From the NCBI GenBank assembly GCA_013397435.1, contig VZRG01001499.1, forward strand, positions 116,372 through 180,371: DNA of 64,000 nucleotides, in the 5' to 3' direction. Shown here in pieces: positions 1 through 14,500 of the stretch. This DNA comes from Erythrocercus mccallii. Taxonomy: Eukaryota; Chordata; Aves; Passeriformes; Dicruridae. Numbering within the stretch: position 1 is the stretch's first letter; every line of letters begins with the position of its first letter. The translations under genes and the position numbers were made by a program. The notes below the pieces were generated by a model. The model was not told the DNA's origin, ran no database searches, and was given only the letters and a program-made list of their open reading frames with translations.

Positions 1-3000
1 AAAGAAAATTCACATGCCCAGTCCGGTTGGGTGGGAACTCTATACTTGGTTGCGAAGTTATGATGATAAACAGCAAAAGCTTTGTAGGTTTCTATTCCCT
101 TGTACTGTTTTTATTTTCTCTTTTTTTAATACTGATTTAGCTTATTAATTCCTTAAAATTAGACATTACTTGTTCTGCTGGGCACCTGGCTAGAAAATGT
201 ATATGTTCACTGAAGATTAAGAATTAAGGAAGCAATAGTTGCTTCTTCTTCCAGTGCTGGTCACGTTCTGGAATGAAATGCAAACCCTGACAAGCGCTCT
301 GTGTTTCCAGAACTTTTGGTGTGGGTCATCTGTTCTGTAATGTTTGTGTTAGTTTGTTTTTGTTTTGATGGATTTGCATTTCTCATGGGAGAAGTAAACA
401 AGATCTTTGCAAATCCTGGAACTAATTCAGAATAACTAAAGAAGAAATGATAGCAGGTTTTCAGGTCTGCTTTTTTTCTTCTCATGTTATCTTTTATTCT
501 TGAACTGTACCAATGAGTATCATCCTCTGACTGACAGGTTTCCTTTACTTCAGATCATGCAGACACAGGAGGCTGTAAGGAGTTTAGGTATGAAGCTGGT
601 TGTCTTTCACTTCGTGAGTAGATGTTGACTTACTCAGCTGCTTTCTGCTTGGGTGGTTGATTGCTTTTTTTGTTCCCTTATTGGTGCCAAGTTACATAAT
701 GTGTCACTAGGATGTGCAAGAGCAAGACTGAAGGCAGGTTCCACGACTGGTGTTAGTCTTTTGTCTGGTTTATCATCAACCTTTGGAGGATGGACCCGAA
801 AGTAAGTAATGTATCTTGTGTGTGTGATGTAGAATGTAGATCTAGGTAGACTGTAGATCTGGACTCCTGTAGTGGATTAGATGCAGCATATGGCAGCAGA
901 ATAAGAACTCCTGGTAGTCTATATCACTGGCTGTGCCGTGATTATTCCATTTTATTGCTAGTTTCCCTGTCCTTTTCCATGTGCTCCCTCAGCTGGCATA
1001 TATTTTTGTGTTGGCCTGTTGGTATAAAAAAATATTTCTACATTCTTAAAGGTGAGAATACCCGATGTGTGAAAAATGTTTGTCTGCTGTGTCAAGTCCC
1101 TTCATCTTTGTTGCCAGTATCCAGAGCTCAGACTCTGTGCTTTCCCTTCCCAGTAAGATTCCCAGCAGGTGCACTTTCTCTCCTTGTAGGCTTTTATGCT
1201 TTTTCTTCTCTTTATGTTACTAATCTCTGAATTTCATTCTTTATAAGTACTTTCCTTCATTCTGTGTTGTTTTTTAATATACATTTCTACAGTAAGCTAC
1301 TTCCACCATGTAGCCTTAGTGATACACCACTGTAACTGGTCTCTGAATTCTAATTACAGACATAGTTTAGCTCACAGACCTTCTTTGAGGCAGGCATGCT
1401 CTACCAAACACTTCTGTCTGTAGGGGTGAGACTTTCCACATGAGTCATCTTTCAGGTGGGCTTGAGTGAACTGGTATTTAATGTGTGGAATGAGCTTACT
1501 GACATTCTGGCAAAACCCTCCAGGTTGCTTGTAATTAGAAACTGTTTTTCTATGTTATCAATGTAAAACTAGATTAAGTATAAGTCTTGTGAGCTCCTTC
1601 TTTCATCTTCCCTGATTTCTATTATTCCTCTGCTACCTGCTGCTGTTATTCATTAACCTGCTGAGCTGTTACTGTATTAAGGTATGCCTGGTTTATTCAC
1701 TACCAAGTTAATAGGAATTTGGAAGATTTTTAGATGTGTTCTGGAGTAATGGTTGCTAACTTTATAATGTACTGACTATAGGTAATGTAGAAAAATGTTT
1801 TTCCAAATGACATGGAATGATAGAAACACTGGACTTACCTGAAGAATGTGGAGATTGACTAATGACGTGAAATAAGGATTGGATTAGTGTTGCATTTCTA
1901 GTATATCTTTAAGAAAGTGAGGAAGAAACAAAGCTGATAACTCTTAAAATACTTTATTTTGAACTAAAACTAAGTATTCGGTATGTGTTCATTACTGAAA
2001 AGGTTGTTGCAACCTTTTGAAGAAATTATATAGAAGTATTATTAAAGAATAGTCCTTTGGTGTTTGATTAGTGTGTGTAGCAGCATGAGACAAAATCCCA
2101 CACCTTGATCAGATACTTGAGAGCATACAAGCATACTTAAAAGTTTCTTTGTCTCTTGCGGTTCAACATAAGTGGTTGAACAAGTCTGGCCTGTGCCAGT
2201 GAATTGGAGCTACAGGATTTCCCAAGCCCGAACTGAGAATGGAAATGTGCTCTTACTGTATCTCTACTGAAAGGCTTTAAAGAACATGTTAAAATTTAAA
2301 AGGGAGCTCTTGTTTGCACAGCTGAAAAAGGCTTGCCTTAAGATGAGTAATGTGCATTGCACAGTAATATGGATAATTACCAAGGGTGGTTGTTCCCATC
2401 CATCTTAGGAACCCTTTACTAACTGAAAGAAGGATGTAAAAACAGTTAAGACAGTTACATCAAGTTCCTTGAATTATACCTTTGCTTTAAACTGTTTGTG
2501 ATGCAGTGCAGCTGTAATGAGTGGTGTTGCTAACATCACGTTACTGTTGACAGCAATATCATGTATGACTTCTGTCATTACAATATCCCAGTGCAGAAAG
2601 GTGGTCTTTAATCATCCCATCTGCACAAATGTTTTGAGGGAAAGCACATTCTGGGGCATGTGGCTTAAGCAGGGCAGGCTCATTCCAAATCTCCAGAAAT
2701 AATTCAGAAGAAATAGTGTCTGCCTTCAGACAGGATGCAGATGTGATCCTCTACGTAGCCTTAACTGTTTCTTGACATTTCTTATCTATGCCCAGTACAT
2801 ACTCTACCTCTTTTAATGGCATGAGACATCACTCCGTAGTTGCAATGACAGTAATGAAATAATTTGTCAGTGAATCATCTTTCAGTACTTGTATTTGCTT
2901 GAATCTTTTAAAATTTTCTTTGAACCAGCCAGAATTGATGATACATTGAACAACATATTCCCAGTCCTTGATGATGTATACTATTTGGACTTTATCTGAA

Positions 3001-6000
3001 TTGGAAGAGCAAAAAAAAATTGGAAATGTAATGAACAATTTAAAAATATGAAAGGAGAGGGATATTTCACAAATTGCATTACAACTCTGGTATAATGTGC
3101 TGCAGTTGTTCAAGGGGCATCATGGCAGGTATGGTGTTTACCCAGAGTTGCACTGTAACTTAGGCACAGCTCAAGTACAAGTGTCTGTAGGGTAAGTGAG
3201 CAAGGTGGCAGATATAAAAAAGATTTTTAGAATTTCTATGTAATCTCTGAGTTTGATTACCTCAGTGTTTGGGTTTTTTTCTATATGTGGGGGAAGTATG
3301 AGTTTTAAGTCTCTCTGATTCTCAATAAAGCAGTTGCAGAACGTGTGTCAGACATGTGCAGCCACTTCTGTGGAGGAGAGGTTTCAAGTGTGGCATGAAT
3401 ACAAACATTAACAGTAGGGACCCAAATATTTTTCTTGAGGAAAGCTTCCTATTCCAACATCTTCTTGTGCATTGTATCTTACTCAGAACATGCTTATTCT
3501 GAAGGCTGGTGTTGCTCTCTCTGTAAATATGATGAAGGCTTTTAGAGTACTTGCATCACTGAATATAAATCCTTGTTCTGGTATAGCATGCTCCTGTTTG
3601 GGAGGACAAATAAATGAGGTGGGTATGAATATGTAAGCTCTTAATGCATAAAGATGTGCTGCTACTCATTTAGCTAATACTTCCATCTGAAAGTTGATGG
3701 AACTTCTAAGGGAAGACAAATCCTACCATTTACCTCAATTGGGTGGGGGAACTTTTTCAAGAAAAAAAGGTAGTTCTTTGTTCAAATGTGACACTTGATT
3801 TCAGTGGTGCTAACCAACAAACCTTGGCCTCTTCGTCCTTCTTTCAGATCCATAACTAACTTTCTCAAGAGAGACAATCACCTGCTTTTAATGCAATTAC
3901 ATTTATAACCTTAAAAACAGGAATGCAGCTGATGCAGGCACTGTATTTTCTGCAGAAATAACAACGTTGGACTGGGACATGCCTTACTAGCAGTGGGGCC
4001 CGTAACTCTCAGATACAGTGCAGAAGTCTGGATGCTAACAATTACTTCCTTACTGATTAATTTTAAAAAGCTAACTTGCTTCTGTTTGGTTTTTTTTCCA
4101 AAAGAATCCCTAGTGGAGGGAAGTTAAGAATACGTAATCAGCTGCCTACATCTTCGTCTTCCCTTAAAGTTATGTTGTGTCTTTATCAAACCAGTGCATC
4201 ATTCACATCCATTTATCTGCTTTACATTTATCTGCAAGAGTATGGTCAGAGCAAGCTTGAGGTAGAGAAGAAATGTGAACTGTAATTTCAAGATCTTCCC
4301 TTCTTTAGCTGTATCTGAACTGGAAAGCACATGCAATTGAGCTCATATTTAGGTGTTTTTAAGTGCCATTTACAGTTGCTGGATGTTCTTGCTCTTCTAA
4401 TGATCACAACATTCACTCTGACACTAAACCACACATTCTGTGCATGTCTGTCTGTATAAACACCTCTGCTCAGCTTCTGCAATTTAACTTAGAAGGCTGA
4501 CTTCAGCTTCTGTGCAGTTCAGTCCAAGAAGGTGCCTGTTCAATGTGCTGTTATAAAGACCTTAACAGAACTACTGCTGATGGGCATAGCAAGAAGCATG
4601 AGTTTTGGGAGAGGCACAGAGCAGACATTCTGAAGACTTAGCAACAGAGAGAAGGTACCAGAGTATTCTGCCTGTTAAAAAAAGAAAAAAAAGCAATGCC
4701 CAAAGCAAACCAAAAGCCAACTTTCTTTAAAAAAAAAAAAAAGAAAAGTGGCTACATCGTGTATAGAGTGAAGTTGTCAGAAGGAACTTGCTCTGGGGCT
4801 CTTTTCTGGAGCCGTGGCTGAATGCCTTGATTTTTGCAGTCTTTTTAACAACGGGGAATGGAAGATGCCTGCAGACACTGTGTTAATAGTGATTGTATCT
4901 TTGCATGGGCTGTGGGTAAAACATGTGGGGAGATAATTTCACATTATTAATAATAAAGTTGTTATTACATAGAATATTTGGTGCAGGGGGATGGTATTTG
5001 GACTTGGTGGGAGCTGAAGCAATCCCGTCTTCTGCTATTTGCCTTTCAGCCTGGCAAACAACAATCCATCTAGCCAATCTGTCCTCTGAGCACCCTTGAA
5101 GAGCAGCCTGGGAGTTAACAGGCATAATTCTACTGGATAGCAAACTCTATGGGTTAAAAATATTTGTATAATGACACATTATCTCCCCTACCTTCTTTCC
5201 TGCCCCTGTGTACGCACAGTCTAACTCCCCGTGTTTTGTAGGCAATAAATTACCTGTGTTTTTCCACTAGCAGTATCAAGGCACTCCTCACGGACACGTC
5301 TCCATTTTAGAAGCTCTAAATTCCTTTCTTCTTGGGTGAGAGAATTAGTAGGTGTGTAATTGAACTCAGAATAGTTGTTTCCCACTTGCATGAGATAGCT
5401 GCTCTTTATTTCTGGCATAGATAATGTTTTATGTTCTCAAATGTCTTTGTTATTTTAACTGGAGTAGTTAATTTAACTGCTTCTTTATGATCGTGCTTCT
5501 TGTGTATTGTTTGCATTAAGCAAAACCTGTTTGCTTTTTCCACGTGTTAGCCCAGCAGGACTGGAGTCCCTCTGGAGCAATAACATCTGTTTTCTAGGTC
5601 TTGCCTGTTTACAGTATGATCTCTGACTAAGTTTGCAGTTTAACCTGGTTAAACATTCTGTTCACCGGGTCATTTTCCTAATTGTGCTGAAAGGGTGTTA
5701 AGAATTTTCCTGGGAAGGCTTGATGAAGGTTTTGAGATCCTCATATAAGGAAAGATCGAGAGAGTTGTGTGTATAGCTTACAAAACTTTGTGGTGTGATG
5801 TTTAGTTACTGGTGTCTTAAAAATATATAAATACCAGAGTTCTTTAATATCTTTGCAGTTTGTAGACCCCTGACAAACTTCTTCCTGAAGAGGTTATGCC
5901 CTTTTACAATAAATTTAAGAGTGCTGAAACAGTTATTTAATTCTTAATTATTTTTCTGAGCACTTTTAAGAAATACTTCAGGGAATTCTGAGGCCTGTAG

Positions 6001-9000
6001 GCTGTAAGCTGAAAATCAGTGGTTTAGCGAGTTCCACGATGAAACTGGAAAAACATTTTTTTTCAGTTCTGGAGCATCATGTTGCTCTGAAATAGTAGTA
6101 AATAGAAGACATTTTTCAGTTTAATAAACCCCATAAACAAAACGCAAGTAGATGTAATTGCTGATCCTCAGATGGATCCTTAGAATGAATAAATAAATGA
6201 AAGTAGCTTATACAAATGTCAGCATTGTCTTTTAGTCTAGATACTTAAACAAAAATTTTGGAAGTAATCAGTAAATTACCAAGTTAAATGCTTTAGCCAA
6301 GAATTTGCTTTTCTGATAGTCTTAGCAGAACTGCCTCTCTGAGACCAAGATGCTCACCCAGTATTCCTTGGCAGTGTCCCAGAATGTCATGCAAAGGTGA
6401 GGATTTTGATCTCTTAAAATATTACCTGTGGCTCAGATGAGTTTATAGCCAACACAGGCTGGAAAGTACGGAGAGAAAGAGGGGCAAACATGAAACACAG
6501 ACAAAAGAATAATCATGCTTATGGAAGCAGGACTAAACCCTGCCTGATACTTGTCAGCCCACAGTTCCTGCTTTTTTTTTTGCCAGCAGTTGCTGACTTT
6601 TTTTCTGTTACCCTATAATACCATAGGGATGGTCCACTCTTCGGCTGCTTTGCATTATATTCATAAACTGGGATAGGAACTTACAGCACTTCTTTGCTTT
6701 ATTCTTTTCCAAGTCCTTTTCCTCATAAGAAGAGTGGGGTGGCACTTTTGATGGGATATTGGTGAAACTATGTACCTGGTATTTGACTGAGGAGTTGTGG
6801 CACTTGACTGCACGTTAATGTAATTTGACTTCCTTGAATATTCCTATTGAAGCAGAGGTAGTATTAATACTGCCTTTTAAAATTTTGGTTCATGTGTATT
6901 GCCTTGGTTCAGCTTACCAGTTCATGAGCTTTCTTTATGCCTTATGTTTTTAAAGGCAGAAAATTAACACTTCCAGCTTCATTATTCATGTTCAGAGACC
7001 TGTCAACCTGCAGTGTGAGTGAGAGTGGTGTCTTCCTGTGGCCCTGTCAGACACAGGTGTGTACACAGGAGGCACTTGGGCGGATGTTGCAGGAAGCTTG
7101 TACAATGAAGATATTTGCTCTTCAGACGCCGGTGTTTGCCTGTGGAAAGTAAAGCAGCCCTTGTCTGAGGATGGCAGCAGTCCCCTGACTCATGGGCACC
7201 CAGGCTGAGCAGGACAAACAAACCCTGCTGCTGCCACTGCCCACCAAAATAACACTGAGCATGAAACAGAGCTGAGGTGTGTATTTGGATATTTGGAACA
7301 GGAGGGGGAACCTAGAGGGGCATTTTCCACAAACCTGTAGGAGGCGAGGCTCTAAGAGTTGTGGTCTGCTGTGCAGTGTTTGTCTTCACTGTAGATGTTA
7401 AAAGAAGTTCTAGAATGAAGTTTTGTAAGGTTTTGGACAGATTTTGGACTTTTTGCTGTGGATTCAGGAGGCCAGCAGTTTCAGGCTTAAAAACTCTTAA
7501 ACTGTTGTAGGTTTTCTCTGTTTCTCTGCAGAAACCCTAAGTTCTTTCAAAATATATGTCTGCTGTGTCCTTGATAAGTCACAGGTAATAACCAACAATG
7601 GTTACATTCTACATAGGAAGTGTTTCCTGTCATAGTGGGTCTGGGCTTGGTATGTAACTGAGATGTCATGTTCTTCTGCACATAGTGACTCTTTGCTTTA
7701 ACCATGACAGCTTTTCCTTCTGTCTTATGATGTTCTCCCTCTTACCATGCCATCAGGAAGGGAAGAATACTTTAATAGAGGAATGTGTTTGTTGTCAGCA
7801 GCAAATAATAATTTTGCAGCAAGAATACATGGTAGGGCTTTTCTACATAGGAGTTATTGAGGAGAAAAAAATAATGTGATTTTAAAGCCAAATCACCCTT
7901 TGGAGATGACTTGGAGCAGATGAGATCATCAGATTTTCAAAAATTAGGTTGCCCTCCAACTTTTCAGCTGCTTTTCATGGATTCAGAAGAAATTACTTTA
8001 ATCCTGAACTGTAACTATCTCTGTATCAAAAACTTCTACCAGAGCAAGGTCATTCATTGCTCTTCCTTAATTTCTGTCTTTCCTCAGGGTGCAGTTTTAA
8101 TGTTTCTGTGTTTGAAAGGTCAGAAGTTACTGTCTTACTCATTATTTTGTTCGGCAGTGAGTGCTTCAGCTGATACTTGTCTAGAATGACCAGGCTAGTT
8201 GGGAATTGCTGATGAGCTGACTAAAAAAGTTTGAAAGCTTCTCTTCCTAGAATTGAAGCCTTGCTTTTGTTTTTCCATTTGTGCTTCATAATGGGTAAAT
8301 AATGAGGTCTAAAAGAGTTTCTTAAATTATTTTTGTGTTCATTTTCACTATACACAAATGAAACTATAAATTCTTTCTCCCTCTTCCTTGCTAGTCTTAT
8401 TAGAGGTTCTACATCTTTCTTGGACATAATTTATTATGAAAACGAACATCCAGAAAGCTGGTCAAGACCTGGCAGGCACTTCTATTAATTTTAAGTTAAT
8501 TTCAAAATCTGTCAGTGAAATAGCTTTAACTGGCTAACTAAAATCCCTTCTACTTAGCAGGGAACGTGAAAATTTACAGGTTATTAGGACATTGCCTTTT
8601 AATAAATTCTCTTACACCACAGTCTTGTAATTTAGCCGGACTTTAAAATTTTAACCTAAAGAGCAAACAGGAGAAATGTCAACTAACTCTAAGCATCTCA
8701 TCATCAGTGACTGGGAGTTGGTCAGCTGGGACTGAGAGCCTTGTCCCCCTGTGCTTGGTATTCATCTTGATTAATACAAATCAGTGCAGGGAATTTGGTA
8801 GAGAACTGTTAACATCCACATAGAGCCAATTAAAATGTTTTATGAACTGGAACTATACACTAAATGACATATATTTGACTTGACATGGGTTACAGAACAA
8901 ATGAAAAATGAAGCGCTTTGTTTGCTTATAATGTTGCCATTTTATACAGTTGTTATATAACATTTCTATTTGATTTGTTAATGTTTTATGTTGTTCACCA

Positions 9001-11356
9001 ATCTGCGCAACGATGTTACTGTTAAGTGCAAGCATTTAGAATTCTTAAGGAAGGAATCTTCAGATTTCTTAACACAACTCTTACTTAAATAAAAACTTTA
9101 TTTTGTAATTAAGTCTAGAGTTTCCTTCATGTTTTTAAGATCACTTCTCTAAAATGTTTCTGACCTTCAGAGTTGTTAATGAATTTTGAGGGGTGTTTTG
9201 TGGGCTTTGTTTTGTTTCCTCAATGAAATTAATAGGGTTTACTGTACCTCTTACCCAAAATACAAGGCAGGTGCTCATTAGGAAGGAGAGTTTTGTGTCA
9301 GCAGTGACTCAGTGAACCTTAGTATAGAACAATACTATCTGATAATGTGAAAACACATCTCCATCTTCATATGGTTTGCTGATTGCACAAATCGATTGAA
9401 AGTGTTTCTATCGTTGTGATATCCTTGGTTGCTGCACCCACTAGGATACTAAAGGCTGATTGTTGGGGTTTTTTATTGAAAAAACCCTGTAGTATTTCTC
9501 CCTGTGCCTGCAATCGCTTATTTTTCTATTCAGTTTCCTGTAGCTGGTTTCACCTACGGCAAAAATGAAAAGTGTTATGTTTTCCTTCTTGAAACCAAAC
9601 ACCTTGAGGATTTCGTTACTTGATCTACTTCAAAAATATGTTTATTTCACATAACAAACCAAGGGTGTTACCACTTAGTCCTGACGCATAATTGTCTGAG
9701 TGAGTCAGAGTAGAGAGATGCACCACACATCATGACCTGTAATTCTCATTTCTCAGTAATTTCAAGCTGTTCTTGAGAGTACTGTATCCACACATCCCTA
9801 GCAACATGGCCACTCAGCTTTTTAAAACCTCTTTTCCCCTGTGATCTTAGTCATTGCCTTCTTTCCCAGATGAGTTCTTTTGCTGTTCATTGCTGTCTAT
9901 CTAGAAATTGTTTTTTAGCTTAAATAATAACAGTTAACTGTATTTTTCCAGATTTCTCTGATTTTTGATAATTTTAATGGAAAATGGAAAGGTAATTATT
10001 TTTAAAAAATTTACCTACCTTCTGCCACTAAAGTATCAGTTGATCATGTAGAATACAAAGGGGAGCTGATGGGAAAAAATTGCTTTCAGGTAATAACTCG
10101 AGGCTTTGTTTCAGTTTAGTAATAATTCTCCTTTAGATCTGGGTATAACTCCAGCTGCTCAGCTGCTGTGCAGAACAGAGCAGTATTATCTGGTGTTGCT
10201 TGCATCAGAATGCAGAGGTCCTCAGGCTGATTTTTTTTTGTACCTACGGTTCTCCCAGCTTTGCAAATTATTTGTGAAGCCGCCTTCTGAGAGAACTGTG
10301 GGGGCTTCCTGTGGGTACGTTCTTCCCAAGAACGTGGGGAGGAGGTGCTGGGAGCAGAGCACGGACTGTTCAGGAGGTACCAGTGTAGTGTTTGAAGAAT
10401 GGAAAGGCATGAATGAGGGGTTTTTATTGAGGAAGGAGTTTTGTCAGGAACCACTGTGCCAAGTTCCAGTCCCTCAGTGAGGGCTTGAGATGAAGCAGTT
10501 TTATTTGGAGAGTGTGTGGCGTTGTTACTAGCAATGCCTTTTCTCTCTCTGAAGACTTTGTGATCCATCTTCTCTTGCAGAATTTGTGCCACTTGTATGT
10601 TTAAACAGATCTCAAACCATGGGGTTTTAAGCTGTGGTTGTAGTGTGACCTATGAATGTTTTCTGAGCAAGCAGCAGCAAGGCAGCTCTAGACCAGGCTT
10701 GAAATGTCTGGGTTTCCAACAGTTTTATTTATTCTTTCCTAAACAAAAGCAGCTGTTGATCACTATTTAGACCTTGTGTGTATCTGTAAATATGTAAGTA
10801 CGTTCACATAGTTCTCTCTGTCTCTTCTAAGAGTAAAACAGGTCCACAGAAGGTAGAAAGCCAGCAAAGAATTAATTTTGTCAAAACTGGGAAAGATTAG
10901 GTAGGAAACCATGAGGAGGAGATCTAGTCCAAATACCGGATTAGAGGAGTGAACAACACAGGTGGAAAGAGAGGATGTACGAGTAATGTACTTGCATTAA
11001 AGAATAGGGGTTTTCTCCTCCTTAGGATGTCTAATGACTCTTCCTCCATCCATGATCTGTACCTGCTATGGGTGGGAGCTTGGGGCTTCCCTCCCTATGG
11101 GAGGGAAGGGTGTCAGGAGGGTAACTTCTTTTCTCTCAAATACCTGACACATAAAAAGTGCAAGAACCACTTAGTTAAAGTTGTGTTTCTTCAGTGTGTG
11201 CTGTTTGGTAGACAGGGGCTATACATGACATCTCATAGTGGCAGAAGGCAAATATAAAAAGAGGAATGTTTTTAATACTGGTTCACTCTGGCTGTGGAGG
11301 AGACATTGCTTGGATTCAAGCTGAGCATCTCTGATGTTTTTTGTCTTTCATGCCAG
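1..11356 (+). other. Presumed SLC22A15 intron 1 (5' end outside window)
   Basis: No exon is recognisable in these 11.4 kb. The missing first SLC22A15 exon (start Met and most of TM1) was sought and not seen, so it probably lies upstream. The sequence is AT-rich, with A-rich tracts near 4676-4745, T runs and many short chance reading frames. No CR1 or other interspersed repeat was recognised. The overlapping frames on both strands at 10106-10592 are treated as chance. Confidence 0.6.
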
Positions 11357-11569
11357 CTCTATGTGGCCACTGAAGCTATCCTCATCGCACTGGTGGGTGC
11401 AACTCCTCCCTACTACTGGGATCTCCAAGGGCTCTCAGCTAATCAGAGCCATGGCAACCATTCAGTGAGCGAGCAGGGAGCTTTTGGGGAATGGCTTCTG
11501 ACTGCCAATGGCAGCGAGGTGCATAAGCACATACACTTTGGCAGCAGCTTCACATCCATAGTCTCTGAG
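11357..11569 (+). CDS. SLC22A15: SLC22A15 exon 2: end of TM1 and large extracellular loop 1
   Basis: Frame opens after a tgccag acceptor and closes at a consensus GAG|GTAAGT donor; 213 nt, phase 0 at both ends. It encodes LYVATEAILIALVG (membrane) followed by a hydrophilic loop with three N-glycosylation sequons (NQS, NHS, NGS). The loop contains no cysteine, unlike the disulfide-rich loop 1 of typical OCT/OAT proteins, which fits SLC22A15 and not SLC22A1-A8. An in-frame Met at 11294 lies in intron upstream of the acceptor and is not the start. Confidence 0.95.
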
Positions 11570-14500
11570 GTAAGTCTGAAATGTGTTTTGCAGCCTCATG
11601 TGTGAGTAGTAAATCTTACTGAGATGGTTTTGGGGGTCTCCTTGTACTGTTTTTTTCTTGCATACTAATGCATGTTTTGGTTAGCAAGTGAAACCTGCTG
11701 CCTCCAGTTAGAGCACAGGTAACGTGCTCATGTCTTTACTGGCAACAAAAGCTAGCTTTATATTGCAGTGCAGATCCTGACCAGTGTTCTGCTCCAAAAC
11801 TTGCCACCTTTTCTGTGTGGAGGTTACATACTTCATCCTGCAGCCTGGTTCCACATTTGAATTGCGACATTCATTTTACTAATTTGCTCAAAATCCTGTA
11901 TGGACTCTGAACTCTTTCTGGGCATCCCCGTGCTGAGCTCCAGTGCATGTAGTGCATCCATCATGCAGTTAGCAAGCACTGGAGGAACTGGAGAGGAAGT
12001 GGCTCCTTCAGTCTTTGTAACTCCAGATACAAGAACATGGGCAGTGGGGAGTCAGGAGGACAAAACAGCTCCCTCACATTCTGTTCCAAAACAAGCTTTG
12101 GCTTCATTTGCACGGCCTCTGTGTTTTTTAAGTGATTTCTTTCATGATCTAGCCACCTAGTCCCTACAGGAATGATTCCAAACTCTGCATTGATGTGTGC
12201 AACACCTGCCCTTCCTGGGTCTGTCAGTATCTGTTAATGTCAAATTGTTCTTCACAAGAGCCCTGAGTGCATTGGTTGCAAGGCCTGAATGTAGAGCTGA
12301 ACTGTGGAATCAAGTGTAGTACAACTTGATAGTTCGTGGCTGTTGTCCAGAGGTGTTAATGCTACCCAAATTACTCCTGTAAAGCAGTTTATTGTTTAGG
12401 AGCATATTAATATAAATGGCCAGCTTTGGAATAGTACCAAGTCATGGTGTACAAAAGGCATTGCTTCTTATTCTGGCAATAAAGAGGATATGAGTACTTA
12501 TGATACCATTTAAATTAAAATTTTAATGGATAGTGGATTTCTTAAGCATTATTTAAAACTCAGTAAGGTTTCTGAATTTTCCCCGGGGTTTTTCTTTTTT
12601 TTTTTTTTAAACTTGCCCAAGAATCTTCTACTCTCTTAAACTTCACAAGTCAGACATACTTGTAGAGCCTAGCATATGACACAGATTTTTTACAGATCTT
12701 TGTACATTTTGGTTGCATAAATAAGAAATGCAGGTAAGTACAAAGCCTGCTTGAGCAATAGAAAACCCTAAAAAAACTCGCCAACTAAAACAAACAAAAA
12801 ACCCCAACCCCAAGGCAAGTTGTGTAGATTCTGCTTTCTAATTCTTTAGCATATGTTTCGGTAAAGGCCATTTGAATAAAATCTTCTTAGCTCCTCTGTT
12901 TCCCTCTACTGAAATACAGTTTTTATGAATTTGTTGGCTGACTGTTTGGTATATCTGGAGGCTATGTTCTAAGCACAAACATTCTGAGAGAGAACATACA
13001 TATCTGGAGACTATTTCATCACTAAATCATTATTAATCTAATTTCCTGATTGATGAAGTTTTTTTCTACATATTTAAAGAGGGTTTGTCAATGATGGTGG
13101 CATCACTGATAACATGACCATTACAAATTTACTCTGAGAAATACTCTGATGTAAAAAGCTTGATTTGTGAATAAGCATATATGTAGAATGTTTTTATGGG
13201 TAAGAGAAAAGCTTTGAACACTCTAAAGGGCTTAGACATTGAGATAAAGTTTGAGAACAAATTTCGCATTGCAACCAAGTTATCCCTTAATCCCTGAATG
13301 ATTCAGAAAGCATCTCATGTCAACAATTTTCATATTGGCAGCTTTTTAAATTTTATACCAGAAGTTATTGCATGATTCTTGTAGCTATTATAAAACAAAC
13401 TGACCATGTTATTTCAGGATAAAATTAATCTCATATGCAATTATTCTACAAATGTGTTTTTTTTGGGAATTGTTTTTAAAGTCTGCAGAAGCTTCAAAAG
13501 CTGATTTATGATCATGTAGTTGGTTTCAGTTGAATTTTGTCAGTCTTGGCACTTTATGGGTGCATTTCCTACTATTATCAGTAACCACCTCCGTGTTAAA
13601 GTAACAATTCAAAATGAAGCAGATATAGAAAGTAAGCAAGTTATTTTCTTGGAGCTTATGAATGATGTTTTGTTACCATCCTAATCTTTGTGAGGTTTAA
13701 TTGCATGGCTCTGTTATCATGATGAGGTAGTTTATAACTGAGCTTTGAAATAATATAAGCTTTGCTAGAAAGGATATTTAATGAGATTTTGGTAGAGGAA
13801 GAGGAGATTATGAGGAGAAGATTAGAGAGTTATTGCAGGATAATGACATAATCACCAGCTTACCAGCACAGGAAGAAGAGTTGGTTGTCACTAAAAGGAA
13901 ACATTATCTCAAGGTGCAAGAGGAATAGAAAAAGAAAAGAATAGAAGATGTGGAGTGTTTAGAATACAAAAGGAAATAACTTTTGAACATGAAAAGCATG
14001 GCATATTTTCATTCTGCACTTCTGTGGGGCAAAGAATTTTGTCAGGTTCAACTTGAGACAGTAAGTCTGTAGGAATCAAACATTTAAAGATCAGTTTGTA
14101 TTTGGAATTGAAAAGAGCTGGAAATGACAAAGTACATTGTAAAAAAGATGAGTGTGTGCAGAAAACCTGACTAACCTGTGTAATGGTACCAAAGTATTCC
14201 TCAGGGACAAGAGAGTTCATAAAGAGGAGCATGTGCAGGAGTATCTTCAGACAAAACCCACAACAATTTTTTCACAATGTGTGTTCTACACACTGCAGTG
14301 ACACATGTCAACAGATAGAACTGAGTCTATTTAGGTTAACAGCTTTATGTGAAAACAAGGCAGAAAAAGGGAAAGTGGGAGAAAGCTTCAAAAATTAGAG
14401 TGTTGAGAGGATTCTATTCCTGATTTCAGATTCAAAGACTGCACTTGATTTGGGAAAACTGCTATTATTAGTATCCTGTGGTGAGTTTGGGAGACAGCAG

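Noticed and set aside
554..800. Exon-like pieces after ttacttcag (554) and after cactag (711), the second with an open frame up to cccgaaag|taagtaatg
   Set aside because: The frames are short, match neither SLC22A15 exon 1 nor any protein I recognise, and the second piece lacks a proper GT at its apparent end (taag follows in-frame).
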